Positions 1 to 11,348 of a stretch of 64,000 bases of DNA are shown here, in pieces. The position numbers and the translations under genes are program-made. The notes beneath the pieces were generated by a model. It did not search any database. It saw only the letters and a program-made list of their open reading frames with translations, and was not told the origin of the DNA. This DNA comes from Petrolisthes cinctipes. Its lineage: Eukaryota; Arthropoda; Malacostraca; Decapoda; Porcellanidae. Position 1 is the first letter of the stretch; each line of letters starts with the position of its first letter. The stretch spans positions 5,221,501 through 5,285,500 of the forward strand of contig JAWQEG010000286.1 in NCBI GenBank assembly GCA_033782935.1. The letters are read 5' to 3'.

Positions 1-417
1 AGGCGATATCTCATATTCAGTCCCAAAACGCCCGAAAATTCGATATTTAGGGGTCCCAGAAGAGATCTGTACATGCGTACTCCGTGTTAGAGTATTTTCA
101 AAATACAGGCCAAAAACATACTGAAAATCGATCTTTTAGGTGCCCAAAAGTCGATATGTGCATGCATCTTCTGTACCCGTTTATATCTCAAATTCTGGCC
201 CTAAGCACCCGAAAATTCGATATTTTTGGGTCCCAGAAGCGATCTGTACATGCCTACTCAGTGCTAGAATGTTTTCAAAATATAGGCTCACAACATGCTC
301 AAAATCGATATTTTAAGTGCCCAAAAGTCGATATGTGCATGCATCTTCTGTACCCGTTTATATCTCCAATTCTGGCCCTAAACACCCGAAAATTCAATAT
401 TTTGGGGTTCCAGAAGC

Positions 418-567
418 AATCTGTACATGCCTACTCAGTGCTAGAATATTTTAAATAAATATAGACTAAAAACATGATAAAAATCGATATTTTAGGTGCC
501 AAAAAGTCGATATCTCAAATTAAGGCCCAAAACACCCGAAAATTCTATATTTAGGGGTCCCAAAAGC
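418..567 (+). repeat. Example S* monomer with 2-bp insertion at the dyad (150 bp)
   Basis: The region reads attttaaataaatatagac here and attttgaataaatatagac in most other copies, two bases longer than attttcaaaatataggc. It is followed by aaaacatgataaaaatcg. Copies occur near 2,608, 5,090, 6,090, 8,065, 9,068, 11,398, 13,768, 24,325, 29,793 and 33,330. A relative with aggctaaaaacatgata occurs near 11,900, 14,590, 16,950, 18,130 and 43,640. Confidence 0.83.
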
Positions 568-744
568 GATCTGTACATGCCTACTCCGTGTTAGAGTATT
601 TTCAAAATACAGGCCCAAAACATGCTCAAAAACGATGTTTTAGGTGCAAAAAAGTCGATATGTGCATGCACCTTCTGTACCCGTTTATATCTCAAATTCA
701 GGCTCAAAACACCCGAAAATTCAATATTTTGGGGTCCCAGAAGC

Positions 745-892
745 AATCTGTACATGCCTACTCAGTGCTAGAATATTTTCAAAATATAGGCTCAAAACAT
801 GCTAAAAATCGATATTTCAGGTGCCAAAAATTCGATATCTCAAATTAAGGCCCAAAACACAAGAAAATTCGATATTTAGGGGTCCCAGAAGC
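745..892 (+). repeat. Example S monomer, gtgccaaaaa class (148 bp)
   Basis: Same 29-bp loss as the gtgcgtaaagg class, but with gtgccaaaaattcgatatc (elsewhere gtcgatatc) and aattaaggcccaaaac after it. It is usually paired with an L monomer whose second half is ctccgtgttagag. Confidence 0.85.
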
Positions 893-1245
893 GATCTGTA
901 CATGCCTACTCCGTGTTAGAGTATTTTCAAAATACAGGCCCAAAACATGCTCAAAATCGATGTTTTAGGTGCCAAAAAGTCGATATGTGCATGCATCTTC
1001 AGTACCCGTTTATATCTCAAATTCAGGCTCAAAACACCCGAAAATTCGATATTTTGGGGTCCCAGAAGCGATCTGTACATGCCTACTCCGTGTTAGAGTA
1101 TTTTCAAAATACAGGCCCAAAACATGCTGAAAATCGATATTTTAGATTCCCAAAGTCAATATGTGCATGTTTCTTCTGTATCCGTTTATATCTCAAATTC
1201 AGGCTCAAAACACCCGAAAATTCGATATTTTAGGGTCCCAGAAGC

Positions 1246-1392
1246 AATCTGTACATACCTACTCAGTGCTAGAATATTTTCAAAATATAGGCTCAAAACA
1301 TGCTAAAAATCGATATTTTAAGTGCGTAAAGGCGATATCTCAAATTCAGTCCCAAAACACCCGAAAATTCGATATTTAGGGGTCCCAGAAGG
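1246..1392 (+). repeat. Example S monomer, gtgcgtaaagg class (147 bp)
   Basis: Measured between gatctgtaca landmarks. Compared with a 177-bp L monomer it lacks the 29 bases between gatat and ctcaaatt, plus one base in gtgcgtaaaggcgatat (17 nt against 18 in L). The next landmark shows gatatttagggg in place of gatattttgggg. This class is the third member of most L-L-S trimers in zone I. Confidence 0.88.
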
Positions 1393-2216
1393 GATCTGTA
1401 CATGCCTACTCCGTGTTAGAGTATTTTCAAAATACATGCCAAAAACATACTGAAAATCGATCTTTTAGGTGCCCAAAAGTCGATATGTGCATGCATCTTC
1501 TGTACCCGTTTATATCTCAAATTCTGGCCCTAAACACCCGAAAATTCGATATTTTTGGGTCTCAGAAGCGATCTGTACATGCCTACTCAGTGCTAGAATG
1601 TTTTCAAAATATAGGCTCAAAACATGCTCAAAATCGATATTTTAAGTGCCCAAAAGTCAATATGTGCATGTATTTTCTGTACCCGTTTATATCTCAAATT
1701 CAGGCTCAAAACACCCGAAAATTCAATATTTTGGGGTCCCAGAAGCAATCTGTACATGCCTACTCAGTGCTAGAATATTTTCAAAATATAGGCTCAAAAC
1801 ATGCTAAAAATCGATATTTTAGGTGCGTAAAGGCGATATCTCAAATTCAGTCCCAAAACACCCGAAAATTCGATATTTAGGGGTCCCAGAAGCGATCTGT
1901 ACATGCCTACTCCGTGTTAGAGTATTTTCAAAATACAGGCCCAAAACATGCTGAAAATCGATATTTTAGATTCCCAAAGTCAATATGTGCATGTATCTTC
2001 TGTACCGGTTTATATCTCAAATTCAGGCTCAAAACACCCGAAAATTCAATATTTTAGGGTCAAAGAAGCAATCTGTACATGCCTACTCAGTGCTAGAATA
2101 TTTTCAAAATATAGGCTCAAAACATGCTCAAAATCGATATTTTAAGTGCGTAAAAGCGATATCTCAAATTCAGTCCCAAAACACCCGAAAATTCGATATT
2201 TAGGGGTCCCAGAAGG

Positions 2217-4100
2217 GATCTGTACATGCCTACTCCGTGTTAGAGTATTTTCAAAATACAGGCCAAAAACATACTGAAAATCGATCATTTAGGTGCCCAA
2301 AAGTCGATATGTGCATGCATCTTCTGTACCCGTTTATATCTCAAATTCTGGCCCTAAACACCAGAAAATTCGATATTTTTGGGTCCCAGAAGCGATCTGT
2401 ATATGCCTACTCAGTGCTAGAATGTTTTTAAAATATAGGCTCAAAACATGCTCAAAATCGATATTTTAAGTGCCCAAAAGTCGATATGTGCATGCATCTT
2501 CTGTACCCTTTTATATCTCAAATTCTGGCCCTAAACACCCGAAAATTCAATATTTTGTGGTCCTAGAAGCAATCTGTACATGCCTACTCAGTGCTAGAAG
2601 TTTTTGAATAAATATAGACTAAAAACATGATAAAAATCGATATTTTAGGTGCCAAAAAGTCGATATCTCAAATTAAGGCCCAAAACACCCGAAAATTCTA
2701 TATTTAGGGGTCCCAAAAGCGATCTGTACATGCCTACTCCGTGTTAGAGTATTTTCAAAATACAGGCCCAAAACATGCTCAAAAACGATGTTTTAGGTGC
2801 AAAAAAGTCGATATGTGCATGCACCTTCAGTACCCGTTTATATCTCAAATTCAGGCTCAAAACACCCGAAAATTCGATATTTTGGGGTCCCAGAAGCAAT
2901 CTGTACATGCCTACTCAGTGCTAGAATATTTTCAAAATATAGGCTCAAAACATGCTAAAAATCGATATTTCAGGTGCCAAAAATTCGATATCTCAAATTA
3001 AGGCCCAAAACACCCGAAAATTCGATATTTAGGGGTCCCAGAAGCGATCTGTACATGCCTACTCCGTGTTAGAGTATTTTCAAAATACAGGCCCAAAACA
3101 TGCTCAAAATCGATGTTTTAGGTGCCAAAAAGTCGATATGTGCATGCATCTTCAGTACCCGTTTATATCTCAAATTCAGGCTCAAAACACCCGAAAATTC
3201 GATATTTTGGGGTCCCAGAAGCGATCTGTACATGCCTACTCCGTGTTAGAGTATTTTTCAAAATACAGGCCCAAAACATGCTGAAAATCGATATTTTAGA
3301 TTCCCAAAGTCAATATGTGCATGTTTCTTCTGTACCCGTTTATATCTCAAATTCAGGCTCAAAACACCCGAAAATTCAATATTTTAGGGTCCCAGAAGCA
3401 ATCTGTACATGCCTACTCAGTGCTAGAATATTTTCAAAATATAGGCTCAAAACATGCTAAAAATCGATATTTTAAGTGCGTAAAGTCGATATCTCAAATT
3501 CAGTCCCAAAACACCCGAAAATTCGATATTTAGGGGTCCCAGAAGGGATCTGTACATGCCTACTCCGTGTTAGAGTATTTTCAAAATACATGCCAAAAAC
3601 ATACTGAAAATCGATCTTTTAGGTGCCCAAAAGTCGATATGTGCATGCATCTTCTATACCCGTTTATATCTCAAATTCTGGCCCTAAACACCCGAAAATT
3701 CGATATTTTTGGGTCCCAGAAGCGATCTGTACATGCCTACTCAGTGCTAGAATGTTTTCAAAATATAGGCTCAAAACATGCTCAAAATCGATATTTTAAG
3801 TGCCCAAAAGTCAATATGTGCATGTATTTTCTGTACCCGTTTATATCTCAAATTCAGGCTCAAAACACCCGAAAATTCAATATTTTGGGGTCCCAGAAGC
3901 AATCTGTACATGCCTACTCAGTGCTAGAATATTTTCAAAATATAGGCTCAAAACATGCTAAAAATCGATATTTTAGGTGCGTAAAGGCGATATCTCAAAT
4001 TCAGTCCCAAAACACCCGAAAATTCGATATTTAGGGGTCCCAGAAGCGATCTGTACATGCGTACTCCGTGTTAGAGTATTTTCAAAATACAGGCCCAAAA
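2217..4100 (+). repeat. 13-monomer higher-order repeat, copy 2 (partial)
   Basis: Matches copy 1 at offset 2,153, rising to 2,154 after an extra T at about 3,251-3,256 (gtatttttcaaaatac). Similarity continues to about 4,100, where copy 1 has gctgaaaatcgatattttag but this copy has gctcaaaatcgatgttttag, so the last two monomers of the unit were replaced. Confidence 0.85.
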
Positions 4101-5040
4101 CATGCTCAAAATCGATGTTTTAGGTGCCTAAAAGTCGATATGTGCATGCATCTTCAGTACCCGATTATATCTCAAATTCAGGCTCAAAACACCCGAAAAT
4201 TCAATATTTTTGGGTCCCCGAAGCTATCTGTACATGCCTACTCCGTGTTAGAGTATTTTCAAAATACAGGCCCAAAACATGCTGAAAATCGATATTTTAG
4301 ATTCCCAAAGTCAATATGTGCATGTATCTTCTGTACCCGTTTATATCTCAAATTCAGGCTCAAAACACCCGAAAATTCAATATTTTAGGGTCCCAGAAGC
4401 AATCTGTACATGCCTACTCAGTGCTAGAATATTTTAAAAATATAGGCTCAAAACATGCTAAAAATCGATATTTTAAGGGCGTAAAGGCGATATCTCAAAT
4501 TCAGTCCCAAAACACCCGAAAATTCGATATTTAGGGGTCCCAGAAGGGATCTGTACATGCCTACTCCGTGTTAGAGTATTTTCAAAATACAGGCCAAAAA
4601 CATACTGAAAATCGATCTTTTAGGTGCCCAAAAGTCGATATGTGCATGCATCTTCTGTACCCATTTATATCTCAAATTCTGGCCCTAAACACCCGAAAAT
4701 TCGATATTTTTGGGTCCCAGAAACGATCTGTACATGCCTACTCAGTGCTAGAATGTTTTCAAAATATAGGCTCAAAACATGCTCAAAATCGATATTTTAA
4801 GTGCCCAAAAGTCAATATGTGCATGTATCTTCTGTACCCGTTTATATCTCAAATTCAGTCTCAAAACACCCGAAAATTCAATATTTTGGGGTCCCAGAAG
4901 CAATCTGTACATGCCTACTCAGTGCTAGAATATTTTCAAATTATAGGCTCAAAACATGCTAAAAATCGATATTTTAGGTGCGTAAAGGCGATATCTCAAA
5001 TTCAGTCCCAAAACACACGAATATTCGATATTTAGGGGTC
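3567..5040 (+). repeat. L-L-S trimers of 500-501 bp in tandem
   Basis: The start landmark gtgttagagtattttcaaaa recurs at about 3,567, 4,068 and 4,568, giving periods of 501 and 500 bp. The stretch overlaps the end of the second 13-mer copy, showing that the 13-mer itself is largely built from trimers. Confidence 0.78.
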
Positions 5041-5049
5041 CCAGAAGCA

Positions 5050-6270
5050 ATCTGTACATGCCTACTCAGTGCTAGAATATTTTGGATAAATATAGACTAA
5101 AAACATGATAAAAATCGATATTTTAGGTGCCAAAAAGTCGATATCTCAAATTAAGGCCCAAAACACCCGAAAATTCTATATTTAGGGGTCCCAAAAGCGA
5201 TCTGTACATGCTTACTCCGTGTTAGAGTATTTTCAAAATACAGGCCCAAAACATGCTCAAAAACGATGTTTTAGGTGCCAAAAAGTCAATATGTGCATGC
5301 ACCTTCAGTACCCGTTTATATCTCAAATTCAGGCTCAAAACACCTGAAAATTCGATATTTTGGGGTCCCAGAAGCAATCTGTACATGCCTACTCAGTGCT
5401 AGAATGTTTTCAAAATATAGGCTCAAAACATGCTGAAAATCGATGTTTTAGGTGCCCAAAAGTCGATATGTGCATGCATCTTCTGTTCTTGTTCATATCT
5501 CAAATTCAGTCTCAAAACACCCGAAAATTCAATATTTTTGGGTCCCAGAAGCAATCTGTACATGCCTACTCAGTGCTAGAATATTTTCAAATTATAGGCT
5601 CAAAACATGGTAAAAATCGATATTTTAGGTGCGTAAAGGCGATATCTCAAATTCAGTCCCAAAACACCCGAATATTCGATATTTAGGGGTCCCAGAAGCG
5701 AACTGTACATGCGTACTCCGTGTTAGAGTATTTTCAAAATACAGGCCCAAAACATGCTCAAAATCGATGTTATAGGTGCCCAAAAGTCGATATGTGCATG
5801 CATCTTCAGTACCCGTTTATATCTCAAATTCAGGCTCAAAACACCCGAAAATTCGATATTTTGGGGTCCCAGAAGCGATCTGTACATGCCTACTCCGTGT
5901 TAGAGTATTTTCAAAATACAGGCCCAAAACATGCTGAAAATCGATATTTTAGATTCCCAAAGTCAATATGTGCATGTATCTTCTGTACCCGTTTATATCT
6001 CAAATTCAGGCTCAAAGCTCCCGAAAATTCAATATTTTAGGGTCCCAGAAGCAATCTGTACATGCCTACTCAGTGCTAGAATATTTTGAATAAATATAGA
6101 CTAAAAACATGATAAAAATCGATATTTTAGGTGCCAAAAAGTCGATATCTCAAATTAAGGCCCAAAACACCCGAAAATTCTATATTTAGGGGTCCCAAAA
6201 GCGATCTGTACATGCTTACTCCGTGTTAGAGTATTTTCAAAATACAGGCCCAAAACATGCTCAAAAACGA
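5050..6270 (+). repeat. Displaced duplicate, offset 2,980, copy 1
   Basis: This segment, with its S* monomer near 5,090 and tgttcttgttcatatctc near 5,484, recurs at 8,030-9,250. Shared rare variants include acatggtaaaaatcg (5,607 and 8,587) and gaactgtacatgcg (5,700 and 8,680). Confidence 0.82.
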
Positions 6271-6279
6271 TGTTTTAGG

Positions 6280-7030
6280 TGCCCAAAAGTCGATATGTGC
6301 ATGCATCTTCTGTTCTTGTTCATATCTCAAATTCAGGCTCAAAACACCCGAAGATTCGATATTTTTGGGTCCCAGAAGCGATCTGTACATGCCTACTCAG
6401 TGCTAGAATATTTTCAAAATATAGGCTCAAAACATGCTAAAAATCGATATTTTAGGTGCGTAAAGGCGATATCTCATATTCAGGCTCAAAACACCCGAAA
6501 ATTCGATATTAAGGGGTCCCAGAAGCGATCTGTACATGCGTACTCCGTGTTAGAGTATTTTCAAAATACAGGCCCAAAACATGCTCAAAATCGATGTTTT
6601 AGGTACCCAAAATTCGATATGTGCATGCATCTTCTGTACCCGTTTATATATCAAATTCAGGCTCAAAAAAAACGAAAATTCTATATTTTAGGGTCCCAGA
6701 AGCAATCTGTACATGCCTACTCAGTGCTAGAATATTTTCAAAATATAAGCTCAAAACATGCTAAAAATCGATATTTTAGGTGTGTAAAGGCGATATCTCA
6801 AATTCAGACCCAAAACACCCGAAAATTCGATATTTAGGGGTCCCAGAAGCGATCTGTACATGCGTACTCCGTGTTAGAGTATTTTCAAAATACAGGCCCA
6901 AAACATGCTCAAAATCGATGTTTTAGGTGCCCAAAAGTCGATATGTGCATGCATCTTCAGTACCCGTTTATATCTCAAATTCAGGCTCAAAACACCCGAA
7001 AATTCAATATTTTAGGGTCCCAGAAGCAAT
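6280..7030 (+). repeat. Displaced duplicate, offset 3,157, copy 1
   Basis: Rare forms acccgaagattcgat (6,351), ttcgatattaagggg (6,505) and gctcaaaaaaaacgaaaatt (6,661) recur at 9,437-10,187 at offset 3,157. The match fades near 10,160-10,190, where aattcaatatttt becomes aattctatatttt. Confidence 0.8.
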
Positions 7031-7161
7031 CTGTACATGCCTACTCAGTGCTAGAATATTTTCAAAATATAGGCTCAAAACATGCTAAAAATCGATATTT
7101 TAGGTGCGTAAAGGTGATATCTCAAATTCAGTCCCAAAACACCCGAAAATTCGATATTTAG

Positions 7162-7667
7162 GGGTCCCAGAAGGGATCTGTACATGCCTACTCCGTGTTA
7201 GAGTATTTTCAAAATACAGGCCAAAAACATACTGAAAATCGATCTTTTAGGTGCCCAAAAGTCGATATGTGCATGCATCTTCTGTACCCATTTATATCTC
7301 AAATTCTGGCCCTAAACACCCGAAAATTCGATATTTTTGGGTCCCAGAAACGATCTGTACATGCCTACTCAGTGCTAGAATGTTTTCAAAATATAGGCTC
7401 AAAACATGCTCAAAATCGATATTTTAAGTGCCCAAAAGTCAATATGTGCATGTATCTTCTGTACCCGTTTATATCTCAAATTCAGTCTCAAAACACCCGA
7501 AAATTCAATATTTTGGGGTCCCAGAAGCAATCTGTACATGCCTACTCAGTGCTAGAATATTTTCAAATTATAGGCTCAAAACATGCTAAAAATCGATATT
7601 TTAGGTGCGTAAAGGCGATATCTCAAATTCAGTCCCAAAACACCCGAATATTCGATATTTAGGGGTC
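7162..7667 (+). repeat. Trimer copied from 4,535-5,040 (offset 2,627)
   Basis: Shared private variants ccatttatatctc and cccagaaacgatctg tie the two trimers together (near 4,660-4,730 and 7,290-7,350). The match stops at about 5,040/7,667, where the sequence reads caatctg in one and cgatctg in the other. Confidence 0.78.
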
Positions 7668-8029
7668 CCAGAAGCGATCTGTACATGCGTACTCCGTGTT
7701 AGAGTATTTTCAAAATACAGGCCCAAAACATGCTCAAAATCGATGTTATAGGTGCCCAAAAGTCGATATGTGCATGCATCTTCAGTACCCGTTTATATCT
7801 CAAATTCAGGCTCAAAACACCCGAAAATTCGATATTTTGGGGTTCCTGAAGCGATCTGTACATGCCTACTCCGTGTTAGAGTATTTTCAAAATACAGGCC
7901 CAAAACATGCTGAAAATCGATATTTTAGATTCCCAAAGTCAATATGTGCATGTATCTTCTGTACCCGTTTATATCTCAAATTCAGGCTCAAAGCACCCGA
8001 AAATTCAATATTTTAGGGTCCCAGAAGCA

Positions 8030-9250
8030 ATCTGTACATGCCTACTCAGTGCTAGAATATTTTGAATAAATATAGACTAAAAACATGATAAAAATCGATA
8101 TTTTAGGTGCCAAAAAGTCGATATCTCAAATTAAGGCCCAAAACACCCGAAAATTCTATATTTAGGGGTCCCAAAAGCGATCTGTACATGCTTACTCCGT
8201 GTTAGAGTATTTTCAAAATACAGGCCCAAAACATGCTCAAAAACGATGTTTTAGGTGCCAAAAAGTCAATATGTGCATGCACCTTCAGTACCCGTTTATA
8301 TCTCAAATTCAGGCTCAAAACACCTGAAAATTCGATATTTTGGGGTCCCAGAAGCAATCTGTACATGCCTACTCAGTGCTAGAATGTTTTCAAAATATAG
8401 GCTCAAAACATGCTGAAAATCGATGTTTTAGGTGCCCAAAAGTCGATATGTGCATGCATCTTCTGTTCTTGTTCATATCTCAAATTCAGTCTCAAAACAC
8501 CCGAAAATTCAATATTTTTGGGTCCCAGAAGCAATCTGTACATGCCTACTCAGTGCTAGAATATTTTCAAATTATAGGCTCAAAACATGGTAAAAATCGA
8601 TATTTTAGGTGCGTAAAGGCGATATCTCAAATTCAGTCCCAAAACACCCGAATATTCGATATTTAGGGGTCCCAGAAGCGAACTGTACATGCGTACTCCG
8701 TGTTAGAGTATTTTCAAAATACAGGCCCAAAACATGCTCAAAATCGATGTTATAGGTGCCCAAAAGTCGATATGTGCATGCATCTTCAGTACCCGTTTAT
8801 ATCTCAAATTCAGGCTCAAAACACCCGAAAATTCGATATTTTGGGGTCCCAGAAGCGATCTGTACATGCCTACTCCGTGTTAGAGTATTTTCAAAATACA
8901 GGCCCAAATCATGCTGAAAATCGATATTTTAGATTCCCAAAGTCAATATGTGCATGTATCTTCTGTACCCGTTTATATCTCAAATTCAGGCTCAAAGCAC
9001 CCGAAAATTCAATATTTTAGGGTCCCAGAAGCAATCTGTACATGCCTACTCAGTGCTAGAATATTTTGAATAAATATAGACTAAAAACATGATAAAAATC
9101 GATATTTTAGGTGCCAAAAAGTCGATATCTCAAATTAAGGCCCAAAACACCCGAAAATTCTATATTTAGGGGTCCCAAAAGCGATCTGTACATGCTTACT
9201 CCGTGTTAGAGTATTTTCAAAATACAGGCCCAAAACATGCTCAAAAACGA
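8030..9250 (+). repeat. Displaced duplicate, offset 2,980, copy 2
   Basis: Copy of 5,050-6,270. Its left flank (7,667-8,250) also matches 5,691-6,274 at offset 1,976. The segment is therefore a mosaic of two different earlier neighbours, as expected from repeated unequal exchange. Confidence 0.8.
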
Positions 9251-9436
9251 TGTTTTAGGTGCCAAAAAGTCGATATGTGCATGCAGCTTCAGTACGCGTT
9301 TATATCTCAAATTCAGGCTCAAAACACCTGAAAATTCGATATATTGGGGTCCCAGAAGCAATCTGTACATGCCTAATCAGTGCTAGAATGTTTTCAAAAT
9401 ATAGGCTCAAAACATGCTGAAAATCGATGTTTTAGG

Positions 9437-10187
9437 TGCCCAAAAGTCGATATGTGCATGCATCTTCTGTTCTTGTTCATATCTCAAATTCAGGCTCAAA
9501 ACACCCGAAGATTCGATATTTTTGGGTCCCAGAAGCGATCTGTACATGCCTACTCAGTGCTAGAATATTTTCAAAATATAGGCTCAAAACATGCTAAAAA
9601 TCGATATTTTAGGTGCGTAAAGGCGATATCTCATATTCAGGCTCAAAACACCCGAAAATTCGATATTAAGGGGTCCCAGAAGCGATCTGTACATGCGTAC
9701 TCCGTGTTAGAGTATTTTCAAAATACAGGCCCAAAACATGCTCAAAATCGATGTTTTAGGTGCCCAAAATTCGATATGTGCATGCATCTTCTGTACCCGT
9801 TTATATATCAAATTCAGGCTCAAAAAAAACGAAAATTCTATATTTTAGGGTCCCAGAAGCAATCTGTACATGCCTACTCAGTGCTAGAATATTTTTAAAA
9901 TATAAGCTCAAAACATGCTAAAAATCGATATTTTAGGTGTGTAAAGGCGATATCTCAAATTCAGACCCAAAACACCCGAAAATTCGATATTTAGGGGTCC
10001 CAGAAGCGATCTGTACATGCGTACTCCGTGTTAGAGTATTTTCAAAATACAGGCCCAAAACATGCTCAAAATCGATGTTTTAGGTGCCCAAAAGTCGATA
10101 TGTGCATGCATCTTCAGTACCCGTTTATATTTCAAATTCAGGCTCAAAACACCCGAAAATTCTATATTTTAGGGTCCCAGAAGCTAT
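9437..10187 (+). repeat. Displaced duplicate, offset 3,157, copy 2
   Basis: Copy of 6,280-7,030. Differences seen include ggtacccaaaattcg against ggtgcccaaaattcg and attttcaaaatataagc against atttttaaaatataagc. Confidence 0.8.
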
Positions 10188-11348
10188 CTGTACATGCCTA
10201 CTCCGTGTTAGAATATTTTCAAAATACAGGCCCAAAACATGCTGAAAATCGATATTTTAGATTCCCAAAGTCAATATGTGCATGTATCTTCTGTATCCGT
10301 TTATATCTCAAATTCAGGCTCAAAACACCCGAAAATTCAATATTTTAGGGTCCCAGAAGCAATCTGTACATGCCTACTCAGTGCTAGAATATTTTCAAAA
10401 TATAGGCTCAAAACATGCTAAAAATCGATATTTTAGGTGCGTAAAGGTGATATCTCAAATTCAGTCCCAAAACACCCGGAAATTCGATATTTAGGGGTCC
10501 CAGAAGCGATCTGTACATGCGTACTCCGTGTTAGAGTATTTTCAAAATACAGGCCCAAAACATGCTCAAAATCGATGTTTTAGGTGCCCAAAAGTCGATA
10601 TGTGCATGCATCTTCAGTACCCGTTTATATCTCAAATTCAGGCTCAAAACACCCGAAAATTCGATATTTTAGGGTCCCAGAAGCTATCTGTACATGCCTA
10701 CTCCGTGTTAGAGTATTTTCAAAATACAGGCCCAAAACATGCTGAAAATCGATATTTTAGATTCCCAAAGTCAATATGTGCATGTATCTTCTGTACCCGT
10801 TTATATCTCAAATTCAGGCTCAAAACACCCGAAAATTCAATATTTTAGGGTCCCAGAAGCAATCTGTACATGCCTACACAGTGCTAGAATATTTTCAAAA
10901 TATAGGCTCAAAACATGCTAAAAATCGATATTTTAAGTGCGAAAAGGCGATATCTCAAATTCAGTCCCAAAACACCCGAATATTCGATATTTAGGGGTCC
11001 CAGAAGGGATCTGTACATGCCTACTCCGTGTTAGAGTATTTTCAAAATACAGGCCAAAAACATACTGAAAATCGATCTTTTAGGTGCCCAAAAGTCGATA
11101 TGTCCATGCATCTTCTGTACCCATTTATATCTCAAATTCTGGCCCTAAACACCCGAAAATTCGATATTTTTGGGTCCCAGAAGCGATCTGTACATGCCTA
11201 CTCCGTGTTAGAGTATTTTCAAAATACAGGCCCAAAACATGCTGAAAATCGATATTTTAGATTCCCAAAGTCAATATGTGCATGTATCTTCTGTACCCGT
11301 TTATATCTCAAATTCAGGCTCAAAGCACCCGAAAATTCAATATTTTAG
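10028..11348 (+). repeat. 500-bp trimer repeat, three successive units
   Basis: Units start at about 10,028, 10,528 and 11,028 with exact 500-bp spacing. The first two share the private variant agaagctatctg. The third has replaced its first monomer with the acatactgaaaatcgatc type and is cut short by an S* monomer near 11,398. Confidence 0.78.

Larger units (their letters stand above)
64..2216 (+). repeat. 13-monomer higher-order repeat, copy 1 (2,153 bp)
   Basis: Thirteen monomers with lengths 177, 177, 150, 177, 148, 177, 176, 147, 177, 177, 147, 176 and 147 (8 L + 5 S) make one unit, which then restarts at 2,217 with the same order and the same private variants. Bases 1-63 are the tail of a preceding S monomer. 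Confidence 0.88.
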
